Positions 33,523-41,877 of a DNA stretch of 63,708 nt are shown here, in pieces (positions within the stretch are counted from its first letter, which is position 1; the number at the start of each line of letters is the position of its first letter). The notes beneath the pieces were generated by a model. That model was not told the DNA's origin and searched no databases. It saw only the letters and a program-made list of their open reading frames with translations. Position numbers and translations under genes: made by a program. The stretch lies in contig JAHFCR010000008.1 in NCBI GenBank assembly GCA_023249405.1, positions 13,295 to 77,002 on the forward strand. The letters are read 5' to 3'. This DNA comes from Peptococcaceae bacterium. Lineage in GTDB: Bacteria > Bacillota > DSM-12270 > Thermacetogeniales > Thermacetogeniaceae.

Positions 33523-34383
33523 TCATCCTGGCTCCTGACTCCTGTCTACCGACTCCTGATCAGCGGCGACAGCATGCAGGGCAATTCCCAGCGGAGTCAC
33601 CAGGAAGGGATTGCCGGGCTTGACTACGGTCAGGCCAGTTTCCTGGGCGATGACCCCGCCGATGTATTTGTTGCAACTGGTGCCGCCTACCAGGTAGAGC
33701 GTTGGCACCGTGTATTCCTTTATGTGAGTGCGGATGATGCTGGCCACCTTCTCCATCACCGGCCTGATCAGGGGCTGGAGCCGGTCCTCCTGGGCCGGGT
33801 CTATCTTCATGGTCTCGGCTTCTTCGAAAGGGATCTTCAGGGCGCCGGCGATCACCAGGCTGAACTGCGTGCCGCCGGTAGGCTCATCGGCCACGTAGAC
33901 CACCTCGCCCTTCCTGAAGACCGCCACACCGGTAGTGCCGCCGCCAATATCCACCACCGCCCCGTCGGTGATGCCCAGCACCGCGTTGGCGGCCGTCGGT
34001 TCGTCAATAGAGCCCCGGACATCAAAACCGGCAGACTGGGCCACGTATCTGATCGCCCTCATGTCAGCGCCACCGGTTCCCGGCGGGTAGGCGGTGGCCG
34101 CGGCGTACAGTTCCGTTCCCAGCCTGGCTTCCAGTTCAGCCTTCAGCTCCTTGACGATCTCCACCGCCCGCATGTACTCCACTACCAGCCCGTCCTTGAC
34201 CACCTGGGCAAAGCGCATGGCGCCGGCCACCGGTTGGCCCTGGCCATCCACCACCGCCAGCACAATGTAGGCCGTGCCCAGGTCCACGCCGGTGTACAGG
34301 CTGGAACCGGGAACCGGCCTTACCGGATTGGCGATGGTCTCTTCAAACCGCTGGATCAGATGATTGCAGCCATCTAGTGCCAC
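33523..34383 (-). CDS. eutJ: EutJ chaperone-like ATPase
   Basis: About 286 residues of the actin/Hsp70-like fold. Seen: phosphate-1 motif TGVDLGTAYIVLAVVD, VVDIGGGTTGVAVF, and a C-terminal LYLVGGTSCNKYIG, all as in EutJ. In ethanolamine loci it is thought to help shell or lyase assembly. GTG 34383 is placed nine bases after GGAGG; an ATG at 34392 touches that site. It precedes eutB1 on the same strand. A gap of about 180 bases separates them, in which I see no gene. Confidence 0.88.
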   Translation of the reverse strand: MALDGCNHLIQRFEETIANPVRPVPGSSLYTGVDLGTAYIVLAVVDGQGQPVAGAMRFAQVVKDGLVVEYMRAVEIVKELKAELEARLGTELYAAATAYPPGTGGADMRAIRYVAQSAGFDVRGSIDEPTAANAVLGITDGAVVDIGGGTTGVAVFRKGEVVYVADEPTGGTQFSLVIAGALKIPFEEAETMKIDPAQEDRLQPLIRPVMEKVASIIRTHIKEYTVPTLYLVGGTSCNKYIGGVIAQETGLTVVKPGNPFLVTPLGIALHAVAADQESVDRSQEPG

Positions 34384-34493
34384 GAGCAACATCCTCCGGA
34401 ATTGACGCTGTCAGATCTTTCTTTATGATTGCCCATTCACCAGGTTTTTTCACATTGCAAATATAGAAGTTAGAGATTCACCGGCCAGCCTTG

Positions 34494-35879
34494 CTAAACA
34501 TCAAGCTCGTCCAGGGCGGCGAACTCTTCCTCAAACGGACGGACGTTCTTGTTGCCCCAGATGTAGTAGTAGATGATCGCCAGTATGTAAATGACCACCG
34601 TCCACTTGAGCGCCGGTAGGCTGGAGATGGCCACCCCGTACAGGCAGAACAGACCGGTAATGAAGCTGATGATCGGGATCCACGGGTACCAGGTAACCCT
34701 GAAGGGCCGCTTCAGGTTGGGCTCCTTCGCCCGCAGCACGAACAGGGAGATCAGGCTGAGCAGGTACAGGGCGACCGCCCCGAAGGCCGAGATCGTGATC
34801 ACCGTTGCCGTCAGTCCTGTCAGCACCGCGGCGATGCCGACGATGCCGGGAACGACCAGCGCCCAGACGGGGGAGTGATGCCTCGGGTCGACATAGGCCA
34901 GGAACTTCGGCAAATAGCCGGAGCGGGCCATGGCGTAGGTCTGCCGGGAGTAACCGACCATGATCCCGTGCAGTGAGGCGATCAGGCCGGCCAGAGCGAT
35001 AAAGTTCACGGCCAGCACGATGAAGCTCCTGGCGCCGTAAACCGCCCCCAAAGCCACCGGCAGCGGGTAGTCAACCGCGGTCACCAGCTTCCAGTCGGCA
35101 ATGCCGGCGGTCAGGAACAGGACGAGCAGCGCCATTACCACCAGCGTGCCCATACCGCTCAGGAATCCCTTAGGAATGTCCTTCTGCGGGTCGACACATT
35201 CCTCCGCCGCCATCGCTCCGCCCTCGATAGCCAGGTAGAACCAGATGGCAAAGGGTACGGCAGCCAAAACTCCATTCCAACCGAACGGCAGCAGCGGCTG
35301 AGTGATCACCAGAGACCAGTGGAAATGGGGCGCCGCCGCCGCATAGAACATCACCAAGCCGATCGAGGCCAGGATGGTCACGACCAGTTCCACGGTCGAG
35401 GAGGTTCTCATCCCCAGGTAGTTGAGAAAGATGAAGAACAGGAAGGCCACCACGGCGGCGGGGATGGTTGCTACGCCGGGTATCCAGTAGTGGATGGCGC
35501 CGCCGACCGCCAGGGCTACCGCCGGAGGGGCGAAGACAAACTCGACCAGGCAGCTGATCCCGTTGAGGTAGCCCCAGAAGGTTCCCAACGCCCGCCTGGC
35601 ATAGGCGGAGGGGCCGCCGGCGTGCGGTATGGCCGTCGCCAGTTCGGAATAGGACAGGATAAAGGTTACGTAAAAGATCGTCACCGGAATCACGGCGATC
35701 GCCATCCCGATTGGTCCGGCGACACCAAAGCCGTAGCTCCAGCCAAAGTACTCGCCCGAGATCACCAGCCCTACCGCCAGCGCCCAGAGATGGATCGGTT
35801 TCAGGCACCGGACCAGCCTGGCGCCGTCTTCCTTTTTGCCTGCGTCCGGTTTGCCCAGGGCTTCTGCTGCTGTGCTCAT
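34494..35879 (-). CDS. eat: ethanolamine permease (APC superfamily, Eat type)
   Basis: A 461-residue inner-membrane transporter with 12 predicted helices. Seen: LKPIHLWALAVGLVISGEYFGWSYGFG at the N-terminus, a signature of ethanolamine permeases, and IPHAGGPSAYARRALGTFWGYLNG. It replaces EutH in this locus. ATG 35879 has AAGGAGGCAAGCAG upstream. It ends in TAG (34496-34494). Its place between the lyase genes supports uptake of ethanolamine or a methylated relative. Confidence 0.88.
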   Translation of the reverse strand: MSTAAEALGKPDAGKKEDGARLVRCLKPIHLWALAVGLVISGEYFGWSYGFGVAGPIGMAIAVIPVTIFYVTFILSYSELATAIPHAGGPSAYARRALGTFWGYLNGISCLVEFVFAPPAVALAVGGAIHYWIPGVATIPAAVVAFLFFIFLNYLGMRTSSTVELVVTILASIGLVMFYAAAAPHFHWSLVITQPLLPFGWNGVLAAVPFAIWFYLAIEGGAMAAEECVDPQKDIPKGFLSGMGTLVVMALLVLFLTAGIADWKLVTAVDYPLPVALGAVYGARSFIVLAVNFIALAGLIASLHGIMVGYSRQTYAMARSGYLPKFLAYVDPRHHSPVWALVVPGIVGIAAVLTGLTATVITISAFGAVALYLLSLISLFVLRAKEPNLKRPFRVTWYPWIPIISFITGLFCLYGVAISSLPALKWTVVIYILAIIYYYIWGNKNVRPFEEEFAALDELDV

Positions 35880-35911
35880 CTGCTTGCCTCCTTGTAGTTT
35901 TAAAAAAGTGC

Positions 35912-36250
35912 TTATTTTTGATAAGCAGACAGTTCCGCCCAGTTGGCCGGATAGGTGACGAAGAAGAACTTCACCTTGCCGGGGGCCGAGAAGGTGACGC
36001 TGGCATTGGCAGGAATGTAGAAAACATCGCCCGCCTGGCCGCGATAGGTCTGCCCGTTGACCTTGAATTCCAGCATGCCGTCGACGACGTAATCGATCTC
36101 CTCATACTTCAGCGTCCAGTCAAAGCTAGTTTTTTCCATGGTCATGAAACCGCTGGCCATGTTGGGGCTTTCCTTGATGCTCAGGATCTCCCCGATCCCT
36201 ACCTTGTCGTCCGGGTGTTTTTCATGTTTGTTCACCAGCTCCCCGTGCAT
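35912..36250 (-). CDS. cupin protein similar to the EutQ C-terminal domain
   Basis: A 112-residue single cupin. Seen: GFMTMEKTSFDWTLKYEEIDYVVDG and GQAGDVFYIPANASVTFSAPG, then the ending TYPANWAEL. This is nearly the same ending as the full EutQ at 40606-41238 (TYPANWDELS). It is therefore a second, domain-only EutQ, paralleling the duplicated lyase. It has lost the N-terminal EutQ segment and its encapsulation helix. EutQ family proteins have been linked to acetate kinase activity or shell assembly; the role of this short form is unknown. Confidence 0.8.
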   Translation of the reverse strand: MHGELVNKHEKHPDDKVGIGEILSIKESPNMASGFMTMEKTSFDWTLKYEEIDYVVDGMLEFKVNGQTYRGQAGDVFYIPANASVTFSAPGKVKFFFVTYPANWAELSAYQK

Positions 36251-36331
36251 TTATGCCCCAAAATATCTTCTTTGCCACCTGTTTCCAGGTCCCCCGCAGG
36301 TTGTCTTCCAAGTAAAATTGCTATGAAATCG

Positions 36332-36640
36332 TTATGAATCCTCATGTTCTTTGTCTATGAAGCGTTTCCTCACCGCATCCAGCGCCGCCCCGACCTCGGC
36401 AATATCGCCCAGGATGGCGATCATGGTAAAGTGTTGGGGACAGATCCCCCTGATCTCCTCCACCCAGACCTCCGCTGCCTTCTCGGCCACATCCGTGGCG
36501 GCGATCATATCCGCCAGCATCCCCTGCACCAGTCCCACGGCCCCTGGATTGGTCGTCAGGAGGCGTTCACGGTCGGCTGCCCGCCGGGACAGCATCTGCA
36601 TGACGCCCACAGTCGGGGCCTTGATGAACTGCAGTTTCAT
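36332..36640 (-). CDS. BMC-domain-like small protein
   Basis: About 102 residues. The pattern KAPTVGVMQMLSRRA, GAVGLVQGMLADMIAATDVAEKAA and HFTMIAILGDIAEVGAALDAV fits a BMC shell fold. The usual order of BMC segments is altered and the sequence is far from EutM. ATG 36640 follows AGGAGGCGCGGCC; the longer frame to 36709 is unsupported. It lies between eutA and the cupin gene. It could be a minor shell protein or a shell-associated factor. Confidence 0.6.
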   Translation of the reverse strand: MKLQFIKAPTVGVMQMLSRRAADRERLLTTNPGAVGLVQGMLADMIAATDVAEKAAEVWVEEIRGICPQHFTMIAILGDIAEVGAALDAVRKRFIDKEHEDS

Positions 36641-36733
36641 GGCCGCGCCTCCTATCAACAGAGTTTGTTTGCTCCTCTTCCTAGGAAGCCTATAAAGCAT
36701 GAAGCGCAACTTGGCTTCCGCCTGCGCCGGGCA

Positions 36734-38242
36734 TCAGAGTGGGTAGTCCTCCGGAAAATCATCTGCAGCTGCGGGGCTGTTGAAGACCAGCGTTTTTACC
36801 ACCACCGGCACCACACTGCCGCCCATGATCGGTTTTCCGATGTCGATGTAGTCTCCCTCGTCGACCCAGACCTGGTCGATGCAGATGACCTCATTCTGGC
36901 TGCCGAGGACTGCCGCCAGGCACTGCCCCAGCACCTTGCCGCAGTCCTCCTCCAGCACCACCACCAGTGGCCTGCCGCCTGACAGGTACTGCTCCAGCCC
37001 CCGGATCATCCCCGCCGCCAGGGTTTGGATATCCTGAAAGCTGGCACTGCGAGGGCCCCTGAGGGCCACTGCGATCTGCTGACCGTAAACGTCGTCATCC
37101 ATACGGTCCAAAAATTGCCTGAGCACCGCCGCGATCTGTTCCTGGTGCTCGGGAACGCCGCCGCCGAAGGGGGAGATCACCATACAGTTGCGCAGCGGCA
37201 GGGTCTGTTCACTGACCTGAATGGTACTGCCGCTGATATTCACCGATTGGGCGCCGGTGCCGATCACCGTAGCCCGGATCGTCTCTCTGGGCTTGACCAG
37301 AGTGATGCCGGCTTCCAGGAAGGCGTTTTTCAACGCCCAGCCCAGCAGGGGGCCATAATCCCCGTAGACCGTGACGGCATCGACGGTGGCCGGAACGTGG
37401 TCGTTATACACGTAGTCAGCCACACCGCCGGAGATCATCACCTTGTCAAACCGGTAATCCAGCTCCAGGGGAGCGGACATCAGCAACGCCCTGGTCAGAT
37501 CGGAAAGATTATGGGCGGTGATGGCTTCCACCACGCAGTTGGCCATGGCATTGACGATCGCCTGCAACTGATGGAGGCGCACCCGCTCTCCGGCCGTCAA
37601 GCTCATTCCCAAAGCCTGGAGCACGATCCGGGCCGGTTCCGAGACAAAGATCACCTTGCCCCCATGCGGCTCGGTCTCGATCAGGCGCCCGCCGATATTC
37701 AGACAGGTAGTGTCGATGGAGCGCCCTTCCCGGAACACGGCGATGTTGGAAGTGCCCCCGCCCACGTCGATGTTCATGGTGACCTGGTGATGCAGCTTCG
37801 AGTAGGCAGCGGCGCCCGACCCCTTGCCGGCAAAGATCGATTCCAGGTTGACGCCGGCAGTGGCGACCACAAAGTCTCCCGCATAGCCGGTCAGGGCATC
37901 CATGATGTTCCTGGCATTTTCCTTTTTAGCCGTCTCCCCGGTAATGATCACCGCCCCGGTGTCGATCTCGGCCGGCGTCACCCCGGCAGCCCGGTATTCC
38001 CGGTCCACGATCCCGGACACGGCCACAGCGTTGATCAGGTCATGGCTCAGCAGCGGAGTCAAGTAAATGTCGCTCCTGTGCAGCACTTCCTTGTTGGTGA
38101 TCTCCATTCGCGGCACCGCCGTGGTGGGAGCGGTATTTTCCACGGTGAGGCGGCTGATAATCAGTTGTGTCGTAGTCGTTCCCACGTCGATGCCGACGCT
38201 GATGATCACCTGCGAACGGGAGCTTTTCACCTGCTTCGCCAC
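36734..38242 (-). CDS. eutA: ethanolamine ammonia-lyase reactivating factor EutA
   Basis: A 502-residue ASKHA-fold ATPase that expels damaged cobalamin from the lyase. Seen: [45 protein letters not shown] and [11 protein letters not shown], the standard EutA motifs. It starts with GTG 38242, 20 bases after eutC2. Only one EutA serves the two lyases encoded here. Confidence 0.94.
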   Translation of the reverse strand: MAKQVKSSRSQVIISVGIDVGTTTTQLIISRLTVENTAPTTAVPRMEITNKEVLHRSDIYLTPLLSHDLINAVAVSGIVDREYRAAGVTPAEIDTGAVIITGETAKKENARNIMDALTGYAGDFVVATAGVNLESIFAGKGSGAAAYSKLHHQVTMNIDVGGGTSNIAVFREGRSIDTTCLNIGGRLIETEPHGGKVIFVSEPARIVLQALGMSLTAGERVRLHQLQAIVNAMANCVVEAITAHNLSDLTRALLMSAPLELDYRFDKVMISGGVADYVYNDHVPATVDAVTVYGDYGPLLGWALKNAFLEAGITLVKPRETIRATVIGTGAQSVNISGSTIQVSEQTLPLRNCMVISPFGGGVPEHQEQIAAVLRQFLDRMDDDVYGQQIAVALRGPRSASFQDIQTLAAGMIRGLEQYLSGGRPLVVVLEEDCGKVLGQCLAAVLGSQNEVICIDQVWVDEGDYIDIGKPIMGGSVVPVVVKTLVFNSPAAADDFPEDYPL

Positions 38243-38261
38243 CTTTGACCCCGTTCTACCG

Positions 38262-39167
38262 CTATTTCGTCGACTGCGTGAACCTTACCCCGCTCACTTT
38301 GGCGGCCAATATCTGTTTCAATAATGTGGCCAGGTGCGCCCCGGCCTCCGCCGGAGGGATGCCGCCCTTGTGAATGTTGGAGATCACTGTCCGGTCAGCC
38401 TCCACCGTGTTCGCATCCGGCCGGTAGATGATGTAGGCGCTCAGGCTGTCCGCCGTTACCAGACCGGGCCGCTCTCCGATCAGGGAGATCACCACTTCCG
38501 AATTGAGCAGCATGGCTACCGGGTCCTGGACCCACACCCGCCCGTACTTGATGAAGAAGGTGGAGCTGGCCACCTTGATGCCCTGGGCGTTCAACCCCTG
38601 GACGAGAGCCGGCAGCAGGTCGGGCACATTGGCCTCGATAGCGCTGGAACTCAGGCCGTCTACCACCAGGATCTGCACCTGGGCGTTTTGCTGGCCCTTT
38701 TCTCTGACGGTTTGAGCCGCCGCCTCCGAGAGCTTCCGTCCCTGTCCGGGGCGGGTCAAAAATTCGTCCCGGTCCCGGGCGGCGCTCTGGATCGGAACCA
38801 GGTTCAGGCGCTGGATAAACTCCCCGGAAACATCGGTGAAGACCGCGTCCTGGGCGGCGGCATGATCGGCCAGGAAACGCAGCCAGGAAACCGTCTTCGG
38901 CCTGGCGCCGGCCCTCCAGATGCCGATCCGGGCTGGAGTCGCCCTCCTCATCGCCCGGATCTCCTCCAGGCTGACCGGGTCTGGCACCAGCACATCATCC
39001 GGTGGCAGAGATATCGCCTGATCGTCGGAGACAGCCGACGGCCTGGCGGCCGTCGGCTGGGCCAGCGGTTGCTGGGCCGCGCCGCCGCCGTCCAGCATGC
39101 CTTTCCTGGCCAGCTCCTTGATCACGTTTTCCACTATCAATTTTTCAAAGGCGCTGTCTGTGCTCAT
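38262..39167 (-). CDS. ethanolamine ammonia-lyase-like small subunit, copy 2
   Basis: A 301-residue EutC paralogue. Seen: N-terminal amphipathic helix [19 protein letters not shown] of the encapsulation type and a Pro/Ala/Gln-rich linker. The core follows with [29 protein letters not shown] and [23 protein letters not shown]. It sits 17 bases after the divergent EutB2 and should form its complex. It ends in TAG (38264-38262), unlike copy 1. Substrate range probably follows EutB2. Confidence 0.93.
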   Translation of the reverse strand: MSTDSAFEKLIVENVIKELARKGMLDGGGAAQQPLAQPTAARPSAVSDDQAISLPPDDVLVPDPVSLEEIRAMRRATPARIGIWRAGARPKTVSWLRFLADHAAAQDAVFTDVSGEFIQRLNLVPIQSAARDRDEFLTRPGQGRKLSEAAAQTVREKGQQNAQVQILVVDGLSSSAIEANVPDLLPALVQGLNAQGIKVASSTFFIKYGRVWVQDPVAMLLNSEVVISLIGERPGLVTADSLSAYIIYRPDANTVEADRTVISNIHKGGIPPAEAGAHLATLLKQILAAKVSGVRFTQSTK

Positions 39168-39183
39168 CGCTGGTCACCTCCTG

Positions 39184-40548
39184 TTATTTCTCGAAGATCG
39201 ACGGGTCGCCGGCGCGTTTGGTCAGTTGCCCGTCCTTCCAGACTCCGATTTTTTCCAGCCACCGTTCGAACTCCGGCAGCGGCCGCAGGCCGAGCATCTC
39301 CCGCACCGTGGCGTCATCGTGGAAACTGGTGTCCTGGTAGCTGAGCATGATGTCGTCACCGCCGGGAACTCCCATGAAATAGTTCGCTCCGGCTGCGGCG
39401 CAGACCAGCGTGCCCAGCTCCTGATCGTTCTGGTCCGATTTCATGTGGTTGGTGTAGCAGGGGGCAATGCCCATGGGGATACCGTGCAGCTTGCCCATGA
39501 ACAGGTCTTCCAGGTCGGCCCTGATCACTTCCCGGCCGGAATAGATCGTCTCCGGCCCGATGAAGCCGGACACATTGTTGAGCATGAACGGCCTGAAGCG
39601 GCGCCCGAAGCCGTAGGTCCTGGCCTCGAGAGTCTGCATATCCACGCCGAGGTCGGCATCCAGCGACACCTCGGAGCCCTGCCCGGTCTCGAAGTACATC
39701 AGGTTGGGGCCGGCAGCCGTGCCCTTGCGGGTCACCAGGTCGTACGCCTGGCTCAGCAGGGCAGCGTCGATCCCGAAGGCCTCGTTGGCCTTCTGGGTTC
39801 CGGCAATGCTCTGAAAGACCACGTCTACCTGAGCGCCCAGTTCGATCGCCTTCATGGTGGTGGTAACATGACAGAGCACGCAAGCCTGGGTGGGGATCTC
39901 CCACTTGTGTATGAAGGCCTTGACGGTATCCAGCATGCGCGTCACCTGATCGGCGTCATCATTTACCGGGTTGATGCCGATCACCGCATCACCGGAACCG
40001 TAGGTCAGCCCCTCCTTGATGGAGGACATGATCCCCTCGATGTTGTCGGTCGGATGGTTGGGCTGGTTGCGAAAAGCCAGCGTGCCCGGAACGCCGAGCG
40101 TGGTATTGCAGTGGACCTGCACACGCATCTTTTTGGAGGCGTATGCCAGGTCGAGGTTGGACATCAGCTTGGCGCAACCGGCAATCATCTCACTGGTCAG
40201 ACCGCGGCTGATATTCAGGATGTCGTCGTTGCTGGTCTCGTGCTCCATGAGATATTCCCGCAACTGCCCCACCGTCCAGCCCTTGATCCGGTTATAGACG
40301 GTCATGTTCAGGTCATCGTAGATCACCCGGGTGACCTCGTCCGACTCATAGGGAATAGTAGGGTTGTTGTAGATATCCTCCAGGGTGAGGCTGGCCAGCA
40401 CCAGCTTGGCGGCAACCCGCTCCGAGGCGGTATTGGCAGCCACGCCCACCAGGGCGTCGCCTGATTTCTCCTCGCTGGCCTTGGCAAGCACATCCTTGAC
40501 ACTGTTGAAAGCATAGATCTTGTTGTGCAGGTTAGCCTTCAAGATCAC
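39184..40548 (-). CDS. ethanolamine ammonia-lyase-like large subunit, copy 2 (divergent active site)
   Basis: A 454-residue EutB paralogue aligned without gaps to EutB1 and E. coli EutB through the positions discussed. It keeps Arg160, Gln162, Asn193 and Glu287. Asp362 is replaced by Ala (MGIAPCYTNH, codon 39465-39463), and Leu161 by Asn (FRNQPN). Nearby positions also change, for example NNVSGF for NTVVGF around 324-329. In E. coli EutB Asp362 is described as contacting the substrate amino group, so this copy probably uses another amino-alcohol, such as an N-methylated ethanolamine. The GTG start at 40548 follows GGAGG at eight bases. Confidence 0.92.
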   Translation of the reverse strand: MILKANLHNKIYAFNSVKDVLAKASEEKSGDALVGVAANTASERVAAKLVLASLTLEDIYNNPTIPYESDEVTRVIYDDLNMTVYNRIKGWTVGQLREYLMEHETSNDDILNISRGLTSEMIAGCAKLMSNLDLAYASKKMRVQVHCNTTLGVPGTLAFRNQPNHPTDNIEGIMSSIKEGLTYGSGDAVIGINPVNDDADQVTRMLDTVKAFIHKWEIPTQACVLCHVTTTMKAIELGAQVDVVFQSIAGTQKANEAFGIDAALLSQAYDLVTRKGTAAGPNLMYFETGQGSEVSLDADLGVDMQTLEARTYGFGRRFRPFMLNNVSGFIGPETIYSGREVIRADLEDLFMGKLHGIPMGIAPCYTNHMKSDQNDQELGTLVCAAAGANYFMGVPGGDDIMLSYQDTSFHDDATVREMLGLRPLPEFERWLEKIGVWKDGQLTKRAGDPSIFEK

Positions 40549-40605
40549 CGCTCTAGCCTCCAATCATCAGTATTGGTTCAGCCTCGATCTCCGGCAGGGT
40601 CAAAC

Positions 40606-41238
40606 TCACGACAGTTCGTCCCAGTTGGCCGGATAGGTGACGTAAAAAACCTTGGCGAAACCGGGGGAACTGAACACCACCTGGGACTCCCTGGGAATAT
40701 AGAGCACGTCTCCCGGTTTCGCCCTGAAGACCTGATGATCGACCTTCAAAACGTAGTCTCCCTCGATCACGTAGTTGACCTCATCGTAGGTCATGCGCCA
40801 GGGGAGTTCCGAATGGTCGAAGGTCATGAATCCTGCCGCCAGGTTGGCTTCCCGGGAGGTGATCACGTTCGCCAGCCCCATCTTCAGACCGGGCACTGAC
40901 GTGCCGAAGGGGGGAATCTCGATGCCGGCGCCCTTCACATGGGTGGCCCGGGGGTTGGAACAGGCCGGCCTTTGAAACTCGGCCAGCACTTTCTGTACCA
41001 GTTCGTTGACATCGGTGGCCCCGATGTTTGCCGGCGCTGTTGATGGCTTTGGTGGCTCCGGCTGGACAAAACGCCTGCTCTCCCGCGTGATGTAACGGTC
41101 ATGCTCCTGGATGATCGTCAACCCCATCATGGACGCCAGGTCCTTGGCCGACGGAGTGAGCCTGCTGCCCGGTTCCAGGACGATCTCCCGGCTCTTGGCA
41201 GCCATCTCCTGCAACATGCCTTCAGTAATCAGTTTCAT
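40606..41238 (-). CDS. eutQ: EutQ
   Basis: About 210 residues. Seen: an N-terminal segment with RLTPSAKDLASMMGLTI, a shared microcompartment motif, and an amphipathic helix VNELVQKVLAEF preceded by a Pro-rich linker. The C-terminal cupin has GFMTFDHSELPW and KPGDVLYIPRESQVVF. ATG 41238 follows AGGAGGTGAGCATC. EutQ is reported to be needed for shell assembly and to have acetate kinase-like activity. It lies between pduT and eutB2. Confidence 0.92.
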   Translation of the reverse strand: MKLITEGMLQEMAAKSREIVLEPGSRLTPSAKDLASMMGLTIIQEHDRYITRESRRFVQPEPPKPSTAPANIGATDVNELVQKVLAEFQRPACSNPRATHVKGAGIEIPPFGTSVPGLKMGLANVITSREANLAAGFMTFDHSELPWRMTYDEVNYVIEGDYVLKVDHQVFRAKPGDVLYIPRESQVVFSSPGFAKVFYVTYPANWDELS

Positions 41239-41328
41239 GATGCTCACCTCCTAACCCAAAATGGCCGTTGGCCGTTGGTCGTTGGAAAAAGTTTGGTCCA
41301 ACCACCAACTACTTAAAATGGCTATGTC

Positions 41329-41877
41329 TTATAGAAGACTTTCGATCAACTGTTGATGCGGGCGCGGAATGACCACCTTGCGCACCAGCAGGCCCTTGTC
41401 TGCAGCCACCGCGCTGCCGGCCTCCACTGCCGACTTCACGGCTGCCACCTCTCCGGTCACGATGGTGTAACTCTTGCCACCGATCCCGAAGGCCAGGTGC
41501 AGCCGCAGCGGATCCACCTCGCCGGTCTTGACGGCTTTATCAGCAGCCTCGATCAGGGAGGCGACGCTGAAGGTCTCGATGATGCCGATCGCCTTGATCT
41601 CCGGCACCACGTTGGCGCAGCTGATCGCCGGGATAATGGTGCTGTGCACGTTGGGGATCACAAACTGATCAACCACGGTCTCCGCCCCCAACTCCACTCC
41701 GGCGGCCACCGACTGCTGCACTGCCGAGGTATCTCCGGCGACCAGAACGATATATTTGCCGGGGCAGATGGTCTTGGCCACCAATAACTCCACGTTGGCT
41801 GTCTTCAGCATGATGTCGCAGCCGTCGATCCCCTGGGCGATACTCGCAAACTCTACCAGCCCTATGGCGTTGATCAT
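41329..41877 (-). CDS. pduT: tandem-BMC trimeric shell protein with cluster cysteine (PduT)
   Basis: A 182-residue protein of two BMC domains that forms a trimer whose central pore carries a 4Fe-4S cluster. Cys38 in AKTICPGKYIVLVAGD matches the cluster ligand of PduT. The second domain has KAIGIIETFSVASLIEAADKAVK and KGLLVRKVVIPRPH. It starts by overlapping the pduS stop by four bases, so electron transfer across the shell from PduS through PduT is likely. A PduS-PduT pair is typical of propanediol loci rather than classic enteric eut operons. Confidence 0.93.
   Translation of the reverse strand: MINAIGLVEFASIAQGIDGCDIMLKTANVELLVAKTICPGKYIVLVAGDTSAVQQSVAAGVELGAETVVDQFVIPNVHSTIIPAISCANVVPEIKAIGIIETFSVASLIEAADKAVKTGEVDPLRLHLAFGIGGKSYTIVTGEVAAVKSAVEAGSAVAADKGLLVRKVVIPRPHQQLIESLL

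Noticed and set aside
40548-40563. TTG 40563 as the start of eutB copy 2
   Set aside because: It overlaps the GGAGG ribosome site. GTG 40548 has correct spacing and gives the same length as EutB1.
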